Positions 9,971-18,413 are shown, counted from the stretch's first letter. The stretch is 64,000 nt of DNA from Acinetobacter sp. ASP199 (GCF_022700675.1 NZ_CP062182.1:1736001-1800000); one strand, 5' to 3'. Notes: generated by a model not told the origin, from the letters alone. Made by a program: numbers and translations.

Positions 9971-10606
9971 ATGCGTCAATTTACAGGTGTCGACAAGCTC
10001 ATTCATTCTTTTGACCAGGCATTACGTAGTCTTGTTCCAGGTACGACTTCTGCACAGCGCACTAATCCTGCCGAAAATACGGAAACCCAACTAGCAGTTT
10101 CTGATGCTCGTCATGTTGCTGGCCTGATGCGGGTGAATCACAGTGGTGAAGTCTGTGCACAGGCGCTCTATCATGGTCAGGCCATGACCGCCAAACTGCC
10201 GAATGTACGTCGAGAGATGGAACAGGCAGCGATTGAGGAACAGGATCATCTGGCCTGGTGTGAAGACCGTTTAAAAGAATTAGAGAGTCATACCAGCTTG
10301 CTCAATCCGGTGTGGTACGGTCTTTCTTTCGGTATGGGTGCGATTGCCGGAATTGCTGGCGACAAATACAGCCTTGGGTTTGTTGCTGAAACAGAACGTC
10401 AGGTCAGCTTGCACTTACAACATCATATTAGCCAGTTACCACCGCATGACGAACGTTCACGCCGCATTCTGGAACAGATGAATGAAGATGAATTACATCA
10501 CCGTGATACAGCACTGGCTGCAGGTGGTGTGGATCTGCCTTTACCAGTCAAAATTGCCATGACTGGTATTTCTAAGTTAATGACCAAGACCAGTTATTAT
10601 ATTTGA
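9971..10606 (+). CDS. coq7: 3-demethoxyubiquinol 3-hydroxylase Coq7 (ubiquinone biosynthesis)
   Basis: Coq7 performs the last ring hydroxylation in ubiquinone synthesis with a non-heme di-iron centre at the inner membrane face. The 211-residue product has the ferritin-like ligands: Glu60 in VNHSGEVCAQ, Glu90 and His93 in IEEQDH, and a second pair in the C-terminal half ending in EDELHH. Some gammaproteobacteria use the FAD-dependent UbiF for this step; Acinetobacter and Pseudomonas use Coq7. The ATG chosen follows the upstream gene's stop by three bases. A terminator lies directly downstream. Confidence 0.95.
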   Translation: MRQFTGVDKLIHSFDQALRSLVPGTTSAQRTNPAENTETQLAVSDARHVAGLMRVNHSGEVCAQALYHGQAMTAKLPNVRREMEQAAIEEQDHLAWCEDRLKELESHTSLLNPVWYGLSFGMGAIAGIAGDKYSLGFVAETERQVSLHLQHHISQLPPHDERSRRILEQMNEDELHHRDTALAAGGVDLPLPVKIAMTGISKLMTKTSYYI

Positions 10607-10614
10607 GCCCTTAG

Positions 10615-10646
10615 CTAAAAAAGCCCACGGTAATGTGGGCTTTTTT
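10615..10646 (+). terminator. Terminator after coq7
   Basis: The stem GCCCAC/GTGGGC has A-runs before and six T after. It closes the transporter-coq7 operon. Confidence 0.9.
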
Positions 10647-10696
10647 ATGCGTATTTATTCCAGGAAATACTATAAAGGTATTCCAGCCTCCTACGC

Positions 10697-11398
10697 TCAA
10701 TACTTCTTATTCATCTCGGAAAGCAAATCAAGTTGTATTTCCTGAATTTGAGCCAACCTTTCCCACTGATGCTGAAGCAGATGATCCAGTTTTCATGTAA
10801 ATGCTGAATTTCAAGTTCAGCTTTGAGATTAATTTGATAATCATTTTGGGAACGCAATCTGTCTTTGGCTTCTTGCCGATTTTGGCTCATCATAATGACT
10901 GGCGCCTGAATCGCCGCAATACAGGAAAGTATTAAGTTCAAAAGAATAAAGGGATAAGGATCAACCGGTTTTGTTACGATAACCATCGTATTCATCCCGA
11001 TCCAGATGGTAATAAAAATGGTAAAAACAGATCAGAAATGACCAGCTTCCACCAAAAGTAGCAATTTTATCAGCCAGCCGTTCACCGAAAGTCCACTTTT
11101 GTTCTAGGGAGGCTTCGACATTTTTGGTAATCAGCTCATGATGGCGCATGCTCTTAATCACTTCATATTCAAGATGAGTGACTTCACCCTTCTCAGACTT
11201 TAACAATGAGTGAACATACTGTATGCGATATTTGGCCAAATCTGTCTGGCAAATATAATCTTGAGGTGACCAGTGTGGAATATCTTTAGCAATCTCTTCG
11301 GTAATCACTGATCTTACCGTCCCCATCGGGGTGAGATTTTTTAAGGGATAATATTCCCCACATACTAAGCACGGATAAGTTCCATTTTTATCTTTCAT
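10697..11398 (-). pseudogene. DUF1003 membrane protein, broken by two frameshifts
   Basis: The sequence encodes a DUF1003 family protein in three pieces of reading frame. The N-terminal frame runs from MKDKNGTYPCLVCGEYYP (CxxC) to ADKIATFGGSWSFLICF, then shifts near 11010-11025. A second frame carries the membrane and signature part (DPYPFILLNLILSC, QAPVIMMSQNRQEAKDR). A shift near 10790-10800 moves into a third frame reading LDHLLQHQWERLAQIQ and ending at a TGA (10697-10699). Removing one T from a T5 run and adding one A to an A4 run restores a continuous protein. The start chosen at 11398 has an AGAG element upstream; a start 7 codons earlier is possible. Either this is a recent pseudogene or there are two homopolymer sequencing errors. 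Confidence 0.8.
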
Positions 11399-11717
11399 GA
11401 TTATTCTCTTTATCGTCACGCCAGCACTTCAATAAATTTGCTCTAGATTATTATTTGCCTGGGTAATTTTTAGTAAACAATCATAAACGTTAAGATCTGT
11501 TATTCTTTTATAGATGAAACTGGTATCAAGCCCATCTCTTCATAGATGGTCACATTTTCTTAAAGAAGAGCACTGATAATATATGTTCTAATTTTACTTT
11601 CTTCACACAGTTTGTTTTTCCGGAAGTGCGAGTAAAATAGAAAAGGTTGCTCGTCATTAGCATCATTTTATTACTAATTTAAAAGCTGAGAATAAAAATA
11701 TTTATCAAGGTTATGTT
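11399..11717. other. Intergenic region without a recognised gene
   Basis: This AT-rich stretch lies upstream of the DUF1003 gene and of the small 25-residue ORF. It presumably holds their divergent promoters. I see no terminator, RNA gene or ORF worth calling. Confidence 0.5.
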
Positions 11718-11795
11718 ATGGAAACAGTTATAATTTTTGCAATATTAGTGGCCATTACCGTATTATTGATTATTTTTTATAACAAGAAAAAATAG
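11718..11795 (+). CDS. Possible 25-residue single-helix membrane peptide
   Basis: This short ORF encodes METVIIFAILVAITVLLIIF followed by YNKKK. That is one hydrophobic helix with a short acidic N-terminus and a positively charged tail, the usual N-out or tail-in design of bacterial small membrane proteins. An AAGG ribosome-binding site lies 7 bases before the ATG. The stop codon coincides with the first bases of the repeat element that follows, so the repeat may have fixed the end of the reading frame. I do not recognise the peptide. The ribosome-binding site plus a clean transmembrane profile are the support. Confidence 0.45.
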   Translation: METVIIFAILVAITVLLIIFYNKKK

Positions 11796-12001
11796 GGTTC
11801 TTTCATAAATCATTTTTGAATCACTATAAAGGAAATTCCCTCTCCTTGTAGGAGACTTGCGGAGCATGCTCCTCAGGGAGAGGTTTTTTCTAACAAATCC
11901 CCTCATCCTCTTGCGAAGTAACACTTCTCATCCCAGGGAGAAAGAACTTTCAATATCCATTTCAATATGAATATAACGATCATTTTTTGATTTATGAAAG
12001 A
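11795..12001. repeat. MITE-like dispersed repeat, copy 1
   Basis: This ~205-bp element is nearly identical to a second copy at 35655-35862. Its ends form a 14-bp perfect inverted repeat: TCTTTCATAAATCA at 11799-11812 and its complement at 11988-12001. Inside are two shorter palindromes, one with CTCTCC/GGGAGAG arms around TTGCGGAGCATGCTCC. It has no coding capacity. Terminal inverted repeats, fixed length and dispersion fit a non-autonomous mobile element. No target duplication is obvious at either copy. Confidence 0.75.
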
Positions 12002-12077
12002 TATCTAACAATCAATATATTTATTTTTAAAATCATAAGTTTAAGTTGATTCTTATGTTTTATGTATAAAAATTGAG

Positions 12078-12632
12078 CTACAGGCCATGCTCACGTTGAA
12101 AACGTGCCAGCTTACGCTCTGCCTCAAAATAATTAAATTCCATCCGTTCCTGTTTAATTTTCAGTTCCCGTATCCGGCGAATATAACTCTCCCGGTTTTC
12201 CTTGGATAATTGATTATCCAGCAGATAAGTCTGATAACGCTCTAGCTCATCAAACCATTCATCTTTAGCTTTTTTAGCCTGATAATATTGTGAGGCAACA
12301 TCATGATAAGGCTTTAGTTGCGCGTGTTGAACATAGGGACAGACCTGATAGGAACCTCCACCGTTTAGACTGGCATAAAAGATGGTTTCAGGCTGACAAT
12401 AGTCAAACCGTCCTTTGGTATAACCCACTTCATATAGGCTTTGATTGGGCTGGATATTCCCCTTGGCACAGGCCTTTTCATATTGTGCAAACCGGTTATA
12501 ACGTCCTGCCGTGCCATCACGTTGGCCAACGTCCAGCCAGTCAGCCACCTGACATTCCTTGACTGTCATCACGGTACAGCCACTGAACATTAAAACTGAA
12601 GCTGTCAATAAAGCATATACCAGACGCATCAA
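12078..12632 (-). CDS. DUF2799 lipoprotein
   Basis: This is a 184-residue predicted lipoprotein of unknown function. The N-terminal signal peptide ends in the lipobox FSGC, with the lipidated cysteine at residue 19. The DUF2799 pattern follows: DWLDVGQRDGTAGR, then a YEVGYTKGRFDYC segment with conserved cysteines. The last ~70 residues form a charged coiled-coil (RIRELKIKQERMEF). The residue after the lipid cysteine is Thr, so it is probably sorted to the outer membrane. It stands alone between the repeat and folK. Confidence 0.85.
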   Translation of the reverse strand: MMRLVYALLTASVLMFSGCTVMTVKECQVADWLDVGQRDGTAGRYNRFAQYEKACAKGNIQPNQSLYEVGYTKGRFDYCQPETIFYASLNGGGSYQVCPYVQHAQLKPYHDVASQYYQAKKAKDEWFDELERYQTYLLDNQLSKENRESYIRRIRELKIKQERMEFNYFEAERKLARFQREHGL

Positions 12633-12742
12633 CCTTCCCCTAGAAGCCTGTATCTTTAGAAAATTAAATATTATTGAAATACCAATTTATATTTTATTTG
12701 TTAATTTTAAACCCTATGTTTCATAAGCTTTTATATCAGGAT

Positions 12743-13189
12743 TCATAACGCTGCGTTAAGTTCAACCTGTGGATACTGGCATTGGGGGTCGTATTCAAAT
12801 CCCGGATGTGACCAGATCTCATGCATTGGAATTTTGACATCTAAAGCCAGCGGTAATTTTTTCGGATTAAACTGCATCTGACTTAAATCACTCCCCCAGG
12901 CAATCAGGTCTACATCCAGGCTGATCTGATGTGAGGGACGCACTCGTCCTGAATCGGCTTCCATCTGTTTAAGCTGCTGAAGCATTTCTTCAACCGTCAT
13001 TTCAGCTTTTAATAAACATGCTGAATTCCAGTAATTCTCACCAATCCCGTCACGACACGGAATCATATAAATGGGAGAAAACTGCACATCTCCCCAAGTG
13101 GTAATACGTTGTTGTGCAGCTTGAAAATGTTGCTGAGGATGACAATTACTCGCCAGTGCTAGGGCGAATATCGTTTCGGTGGCGTTCAA
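12743..13189 (-). CDS. folK: HPPK-like protein (6-hydroxymethyl-dihydropterin pyrophosphokinase family)
   Basis: FolK transfers pyrophosphate from ATP to 6-hydroxymethyl-7,8-dihydropterin in folate synthesis. The 148-residue product has the fold markers ALALASN near the N-terminus and LKQMEADSGR...SLDVDLIAWG in the catalytic segment. The canonical R-x2-PRxLDLDIL pattern is degenerate: here RPSHQISLDVDL. The acidic metal ligands of DVDL are kept, but several otherwise strict residues differ. The start overlaps the end of folB by 44 bases. Location behind folB supports a folate role, but reduced or altered activity, with a second folK elsewhere, is possible. Confidence 0.75.
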   Translation of the reverse strand: MNATETIFALALASNCHPQQHFQAAQQRITTWGDVQFSPIYMIPCRDGIGENYWNSACLLKAEMTVEEMLQQLKQMEADSGRVRPSHQISLDVDLIAWGSDLSQMQFNPKKLPLALDVKIPMHEIWSHPGFEYDPQCQYPQVELNAAL

Positions 13190-13526
13190 GACATATCCCT
13201 ACAGAATTGGCTTGCGCGATAATGGCAGGCTTACGAATAGTAATCTTAATCGATTCAATTGCTGCAAAGGTAGTAAAAAGTGCATTTAGGACTAACTTTG
13301 CTGCATGTTCAATCAATTCTGGCTGTGCCTGCTGAATGACCTGTGCAGAAATTTCACAAATCTCGGCGTAATTTAGTGTATCTGCCAGAGCATCCGAGTT
13401 AGATGCCTGTTCCAAATCTGTCTGAATAACCAAGTCCAGCATTAAAGGTTGAATAATTTGACGTTCCCAGTCAAAACAGCCAATCACTGTTTCAACTTTT
13501 AAGCCTTCGATAATAATGGAATCCAT
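13146..13526 (-). CDS. folB: Dihydroneopterin aldolase
   Basis: FolB cleaves 7,8-dihydroneopterin to 6-hydroxymethyl-dihydropterin and glycolaldehyde, the step before FolK. The 126-residue product has the family outline: IIIEGLKVETVIGCFDWER at the N-terminus, LDLVIQTDL, the Tyr of LNYAEICE, and the glutamate/lysine segment IKITIRKPAI. Length is normal. It overlaps the downstream folK by 44 bases, an unusually long same-strand overlap, with its last ~14 residues lying inside folK. Confidence 0.9.
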   Translation of the reverse strand: MDSIIIEGLKVETVIGCFDWERQIIQPLMLDLVIQTDLEQASNSDALADTLNYAEICEISAQVIQQAQPELIEHAAKLVLNALFTTFAAIESIKITIRKPAIIAQANSVGICLERHRNDIRPSTGE

Positions 13527-13546
13527 ATTCTTACTCGGGAGTTTAG

Positions 13547-13655
13547 AATCCCTTCCAACCTCCCTTTATAAAAGGGAGGAGCTTTAAAATCCCCCTTCTT
13601 GCGCTTCATTTTAAAAGCATTGCTTTAAAATTCGCTCAGGGGACATAGGGGGATT
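13547..13655. repeat. Palindromic intergenic repeat upstream of folB
   Basis: Two nested palindromes: a TCCCTTT/AAAGGGA hairpin, then a larger structure with AATCCCCC (13588-13595) and GGGGGATT (13647-13654) arms. Its centre is TTGCGCTTCATTTTAAAAGCA and continues to CGCTCAGG. The TTGCG...CTCAGG framework recurs at 59367-59419 and inside the MITE-like copies, so this is one of a family of structured intergenic repeats. Confidence 0.6.
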
Positions 13656-13682
13656 ATTTATAGAAAATACGAAGATTAATAA

Positions 13683-14984
13683 TTAATGCTTCAACAATAA
13701 ATTCGGATCAATCGTCTGAATCATCTGTAAGCGCTGATCCGCATAGATATCGGTATACGGCGCCAGGATACGCATGAAACGGTCGAAATACAGCATTTGC
13801 TTGAACAACAAGGCGAAGTCACGCGGGAAACGAATACCATGGCGCTCACCAACTGCCACCATATCCATCATCACGTCATTAAGATCACTTGGATTGGAAC
13901 TCAGCAATTCTTGTGGATCTGCCATAATCACACCACTAAATAAACGCTCAAGATCTGCAGCCAACACTTTCGTGTCAATGGCAACTGCAGTCATGCCCAT
14001 TTTCAGCATGTTTTCTGCCATCAGCTCATAATTGGTATTTTGTAGTGCATCCATAAAGGCCATACATGCTGTCCATACTTCTGGATTAAGCTGACCCACG
14101 ATCCCAAAGTCGATAAAACCAACACGGCCATCTTCTAGCAGCATCAAGTTACCGGCATGCAAGTCCGCATGGAAACTTTCACACATCATCAAGCTGCCAA
14201 ACCAGGTATTCATTGCAGTAATCAGCACCTGAGAAGGATCTTTAGCTACTTTTTTCACTACATCAAAATCAGTCAATGACACGCCATACAAACGCTGCAT
14301 GGTCAGTACACGACGGGTAGAATACTGATGATAGACTTTTGGCGCTGTCGCTGCACGATTATTGGTGACATTCAGATAATTAACAAAGTCATCCAGATTT
14401 TTTGCTTCTTCAATAAAATCAACCTCACGCACCATTCGTGTTTTGATTTCTTCAACAATATCTGCCAAAGATGCAAATTTCACTTTTGGCACAGCTTTCT
14501 CAAGCAGCTTGGTTGCCCAGTGCAGTACATTCAAATCTGTATAAAGAATGGTTTCTACACCCGGTTTTTGCACTTTAAGCACCACATCTTCACCAGAAAC
14601 CAGTTTGGCAGCATGCACCTGTGCAATAGATGCTGAAGCCAATGGTGTTTCCTCAATTGAGGCAAAGATTTCATCCAGATTGCGGCCTTCAAACTCAGAT
14701 GCTAGCACCTGCTGTACATAACTGAATGGCAGGCTTGGGGTTTGATCTAGACAACCCTGAAATTCCTCGACAAATTCACGAGGAAATAAAGATGGCGTAG
14801 AGGCAATAAACTGCCCTAATTTGATATATGTTGAACCTAAGGATTCAAAGGTTTCACGCATCAGTCTTGCATTACTTGGTTTTTCGGTTGCGTACTTGAT
14901 GCCTGCACGTGCTGCAATGACGGCGGTTTCACCGACACGCGCTACAGAACGCAAACCATCCAGGAAGATATTATTTTTCATCAT
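13683..14984 (-). CDS. ABC1/UbiB-family atypical kinase
   Basis: This is a 433-residue protein of the ABC1 (ADCK/UbiB) atypical kinase family, members of which bind ATP and support ubiquinone or other isoprenoid-lipid metabolism. Motifs in order: the family-specific KxGQ (residues 55-58, IKLGQFIAS), the Ala-rich loop ASASIAQVHAA replacing the Gly loop, the ATP-site lysine in VVLKVQKPG, the catalytic loop FHADLHAGN and the metal-binding FIDFG. It is shorter than true UbiB (about 540 residues) and lacks the two C-terminal membrane helices. It is therefore probably a paralogue rather than UbiB itself. Its substrate is unknown. Confidence 0.85.
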   Translation of the reverse strand: MMKNNIFLDGLRSVARVGETAVIAARAGIKYATEKPSNARLMRETFESLGSTYIKLGQFIASTPSLFPREFVEEFQGCLDQTPSLPFSYVQQVLASEFEGRNLDEIFASIEETPLASASIAQVHAAKLVSGEDVVLKVQKPGVETILYTDLNVLHWATKLLEKAVPKVKFASLADIVEEIKTRMVREVDFIEEAKNLDDFVNYLNVTNNRAATAPKVYHQYSTRRVLTMQRLYGVSLTDFDVVKKVAKDPSQVLITAMNTWFGSLMMCESFHADLHAGNLMLLEDGRVGFIDFGIVGQLNPEVWTACMAFMDALQNTNYELMAENMLKMGMTAVAIDTKVLAADLERLFSGVIMADPQELLSSNPSDLNDVMMDMVAVGERHGIRFPRDFALLFKQMLYFDRFMRILAPYTDIYADQRLQMIQTIDPNLLLKH

Positions 14985-15038
14985 GTCAGGGTAATTTCAA
15001 ATTTTCTCGAGTGTAACAAATATTCAGGCTGATCTGTT

Positions 15039-15812
15039 CTATCTTGCCTGACAAATTGGACAATTCGTATCTTTCTCAAATTTGAGAATACGTTGCTGCA
15101 TACTATTGCCATCCCATAACAACAGTTTTTGTCGTAATGGCATTTGCCCTAGCCCCAGATAAAGCAAAGCATGATGTGCTTGCAGACTTGCCATGACATT
15201 TGGTGTTGTTGCCAGTACGCCGGAATCCGCACAGCGCATGGCTGTATCAGTTTGATCTTCTTGTGGGAACAGGCAGTTATAGCAGGCAGAATCGCCTTCC
15301 ACCATAAACAGTTGGCCTTGTAGACCAATCGCAGAGGCGCTAATTAATGGCACATCGAATTGTCGACAGGTTTGATTCACCAGATAACGGGTTTCAAATT
15401 GATCACATCCATCCAGAACCAGATCCTGAGGTTGAATCAGGTCTTGTGCATTATCGCTAGATATTGCCTGATTATAATATTCAATCTGCACATGCGGATT
15501 AATCTGTTGCAGACGTTTCGCCAGCGTTTCTGCTTTATAAAAGCCAATATCCTGAGGGGTAAATGCAAGTTGACGTTGTAGGTTACTGATCTCGATTGTG
15601 TCCGGATCAATCAGGGTGATCTTTCCTACACCTGCACGGGCGAGCAACTCTGCGAGTGCACAGCCAATACCACCACAGCCAACAATACAGACATCGGAAT
15701 ATTTCAGTTTTTCCTGTGCTTCAATGTCCCAGCCATCCAATAGGATTTGACGTGCATACAAATGCATTTCCGCATCGGTGAGTTCAAATTCAGTGTTTAA
15801 AGCGTCTACCAC
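15039..15812 (-). CDS. ThiF/MoeB/HesA-family adenylyltransferase
   Basis: This E1-like enzyme adenylates the C-terminal glycine of a ubiquitin-fold sulfur carrier (ThiS or MoaD). The 257-residue product has the nucleotide-binding GCGGIG (45-50), the arginine-containing SNLQRQ, a D-x-CD-x-F motif near 134-139, the likely catalytic Cys194 in RCADSGVL, and four zinc cysteines (177, 180, 251, 254). No C-terminal rhodanese domain is present, so it is MoeB/ThiF-like rather than MoeBR-like. No thiS or moaD neighbour is in the window, so the carrier cannot be named from context. Confidence 0.88.
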   Translation of the reverse strand: MVDALNTEFELTDAEMHLYARQILLDGWDIEAQEKLKYSDVCIVGCGGIGCALAELLARAGVGKITLIDPDTIEISNLQRQLAFTPQDIGFYKAETLAKRLQQINPHVQIEYYNQAISSDNAQDLIQPQDLVLDGCDQFETRYLVNQTCRQFDVPLISASAIGLQGQLFMVEGDSACYNCLFPQEDQTDTAMRCADSGVLATTPNVMASLQAHHALLYLGLGQMPLRQKLLLWDGNSMQQRILKFEKDTNCPICQAR

Positions 15813-15914
15813 TATACCGTCCGTATCAGATAGGAAGAAAAGATCAGATTGTCATTGATTTCATCGAGAGAATTCATTTTAATAATTTCATGAATAACAA
15901 TAATTTTGAGAATA

Positions 15915-16148
15915 ATGAAATTAGATTTTTCTCTGGATGCAGCCATCATTGTAACAATAATCTCGGTATTATTGTTTATGATTGGACAGCCATATTTGTC
16001 CAGTTTTCTTGGGGTGTTTGGTGCAGACCTGACAGTGCTGAATTTATCTGTTCAGGATAAGCTGTATTAAGGATTCAGCAATGGTCAATGGAAAACTAAA
16101 TCCCTGCACTATATTGACCCCAAAGATATCGCATTCTCCTTAAAGTAA
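15915..16148 (+). pseudogene. Small membrane protein ORF with in-frame stop
   Basis: A 51-codon ORF (MKLDFSLDAAIIVTIISVLL..., ending SVQDKLY and TAA at 16068-16070) has one clear hydrophobic helix. The same frame then stays open for 25 more codons that look protein-like (GFSNGQWKTKSLHYIDPKDI) and ends in TAA at 16146-16148. The join is seamless, so a single nonsense change in a 77-residue membrane protein is the simplest reading. The first ORF may still be translated as a 51-residue peptide. A weak GAG element precedes the ATG. No family is recognised. Confidence 0.45.
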
Positions 16149-16622
16149 GTCTTACATAGAATCGGCTAAATCCTTCACCCAGATCTCTATTCCTGTTCAT
16201 TCACTTGATAAATTCAATCAATACTTTCTAATTGATGAGTGCAACTCATCTATAGCTCATGTTTTAAAAATTATAAAATCGGATATTTATTTAAGGAAAT
16301 TTAAAAACGTCCATTATTTGTCATTACAATGCAATATCAAAATTAGCAAATTAATTAGAACTACAATCGTATTGAAGAAGTTTTCATTATTTTTAGATCT
16401 TGCGTGTTCCGAATCTCCTGTGCCTTTTATCTGACGAATTCATCTGATAATTTTTACTGTGCTGTAACTAAAACGTGTCTACTTATATTTCGTGTAGTCC
16501 TCTCCTCCATTTAAGTATGCAAATGTACGAGTTCAGTGAGAGTTGCAGCATCCCGCTTTAAATATGATTAAGCTGCTTAACGTTATCTAAATTTAACGTT
16601 TAACAAGAATACGGAGCAGCAT
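16149..16622. other. AT-rich intergenic region upstream of stress-type gene
   Basis: About 470 bases without a supportable ORF, RNA or repeat. The last part precedes the 16623 gene and ends in a good ribosome-binding site (CGGAGCAGCAT before ATG), so the promoter should lie here. I could not fix -35/-10 boxes with confidence. Confidence 0.5.
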
Positions 16623-17135
16623 ATGACAGAACAATATTCAGAACATAATGACCGTGAAAAATTATGGGAACTCATTAAAGATGTGCGTCTCACCATGATC
16701 AGCCATCAGACTGAAACTCAGGAAATTCACTCCCAGCCAATGACCATGCTTAATTCAGAAAAAATACATGAAAGTCAGAACCTGTATTTCATCATGAAAG
16801 ACACCAATGACATTGTTCAAGCGATTAATGCAGGTCGTCAGCATCTTGGTTTATCCTTCGCCAAACCATCAGATGATATCTATGTTTCTATCAGTGCACA
16901 TGGCGAAATCAGTACCGACCGTATCCTGATTGAAGAATTATGGAATCCTTGGGCAGAAAACTGGTTTGACGGCAAGGATGATCCGAGTGTACGTGTGCTT
17001 GTTGCCAAAGCAGTTAGCGCAGAGTACTGGAATGTGAAGGACAATAAAGTGACGCATCTGCTGAAAGTCTTAAAAGGCAATATTACTGGTCATCCTGAAG
17101 AGCTAGATACTGAGCATAAAAAAGTAGAATTATAA
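16623..17135 (+). CDS. Pyridoxamine 5'-phosphate oxidase-fold general stress protein
   Basis: A 170-residue protein of the general stress protein 26 family, a split-barrel FMN-binding fold related to pyridoxamine phosphate oxidase. The pattern is KLWELIKDVRLTMISHQ, then QPMTMLNSE, LYFIMKDTNDIVQAI, and a SISAHGEISTDRILIEELWNPWAENWF block that is diagnostic for this group. Members bind FMN or FAD but are not known to act in vitamin B6 synthesis; the role in stress is inferred. The gene is monocistronic, with a GGAG ribosome-binding site and its own terminator. Confidence 0.85.
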   Translation: MTEQYSEHNDREKLWELIKDVRLTMISHQTETQEIHSQPMTMLNSEKIHESQNLYFIMKDTNDIVQAINAGRQHLGLSFAKPSDDIYVSISAHGEISTDRILIEELWNPWAENWFDGKDDPSVRVLVAKAVSAEYWNVKDNKVTHLLKVLKGNITGHPEELDTEHKKVEL

Positions 17136-17158
17136 AAAATAAAACGAACTTATTTGTC

Positions 17159-17191
17159 ATTTAGCCTCTTATCAAAGAGGCTAAATTTTTT
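17159..17191 (+). terminator. Terminator after stress-type gene
   Basis: The stem TTTAGCCTCTT/AAGAGGCTAAA with a short loop is followed by a T run. Confidence 0.9.
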
Positions 17192-17329
17192 GGATACTGT
17201 AAATATATATCTTCAAATCGTAGAAGTTCAAAGTTCACATTTTAAAGAAAGCTTTAATTTCTTTTTATTCCCCACCACTAACCTAAGATGAGCTTTGAAT
17301 AGCAACTTAAAGCCTTAAAATAGCTTAGG

Positions 17330-18100
17330 CTATTTTGCAGCCATCCGGATAGCCCCATCAAGACGAATCACCTCACCATTTAGATAGATATTTTCAAGAA
17401 TATGTCCGACCAGTTTTGCATATTCAGATGGCTTAGCTAAACGTGGAGGAAACGGTACCATCTGACCAAGAGAATCCTGTACATTCTGCGGCAAGCCTTT
17501 CAGCATTGGCGTTTCCATAATTCCCGGAGCAATCGTCATGACACGAATCGCATTTTTAGCGAGTTCACGTGCCAGCGGTAAAGTCATAGCAACCACTGCC
17601 CCTTTAGATGCTGAATAAGCAGCCTGACCAATCTGTCCATCAAATGCAGCGACTGAGGCAGTATTGATAATCACACCACGCTCTTCTTCTCCCTGCTTTA
17701 ATTCATATTTCGAAATTAACTCCGCAGCATAGCGCAGCATATTAAATGTTCCCGTGACATTGATATTCAGCACACGCTGAAACATCGCCAAATCATGCAA
17801 CCCGTCACGACCCAGCACTTTAGCCGACGGCGCAATACCCGCGCAGTTTACCAATCCATTGAGTTGCCCATGTGTCTGTTCTAATGTCTTAAAAAATTCA
17901 TCTACGGCTGTTTCATCAGTTACATCTAATTGCTGGAATTGTGCCTGTTCCCCAAGCTCTTGTACCAGACTCTGCCCAAGTTCCAGATTCATATCGACCA
18001 GCACCACTTGAGCACCTTGCTCAACCAGATAGCGTGATGTCGCTGCGCCGAGTCCTGAAGCTCCACCTGTCACTACAAAGACTTTGTTTTGAATATCCAT
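17330..18100 (-). CDS. SDR family oxidoreductase, 3-hydroxyacyl-CoA dehydrogenase type II-like
   Basis: A 256-residue classical short-chain dehydrogenase. It has the NAD-binding TGGASGLG (11-18), an acidic residue after beta-2 (VDMN) that favours NAD over NADP, NCAG (85-88), and the catalytic Ser149, Tyr162 and Lys166 (YSASK). Overall sequence (VFVVTGGASGLG, RGVIINTASVAAFDGQIGQ) resembles the HSD10 or type II 3-hydroxyacyl-CoA dehydrogenases that oxidise 3-hydroxyacyl-CoA in fatty-acid breakdown. Substrate is inferred from family resemblance. It has no operon partner here. Confidence 0.85.
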   Translation of the reverse strand: MDIQNKVFVVTGGASGLGAATSRYLVEQGAQVVLVDMNLELGQSLVQELGEQAQFQQLDVTDETAVDEFFKTLEQTHGQLNGLVNCAGIAPSAKVLGRDGLHDLAMFQRVLNINVTGTFNMLRYAAELISKYELKQGEEERGVIINTASVAAFDGQIGQAAYSASKGAVVAMTLPLARELAKNAIRVMTIAPGIMETPMLKGLPQNVQDSLGQMVPFPPRLAKPSEYAKLVGHILENIYLNGEVIRLDGAIRMAAK

Positions 18101-18413
18101 ATCTGTTCCATGTCATTTTGAATTTTTCTTAGACTAATCTTTGCCCAAATAGGAAGCAAATCGAACTGTGACCGCAACAGTTTACTCATCATCTAAAAAT
18201 ATATTTTTAGACTTTAAAACTATTATTTACTCTATATTTTATTTAAGTTTTTAATTTTCCAGAACATCTTATTTTCAAGCTTTATCACCACATAAAATGA
18301 GACTCTTCGGTCATCTCAATCCCTTTGTATTTATCGTTAATTTAGATTATTTTTCACACAATTTAATGCATCTCTTCAGTTGCTCATCCTCTCTCCCTAT
18401 TTAAGGTACTCTT
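18101..18413. other. Divergent intergenic region, no feature recognised
   Basis: An AT-rich 313-base spacer between the divergent dehydrogenase and the 18414 gene. It should hold both promoters. An AAGG ribosome-binding site precedes 18414. Nothing else stands out. Confidence 0.5.
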
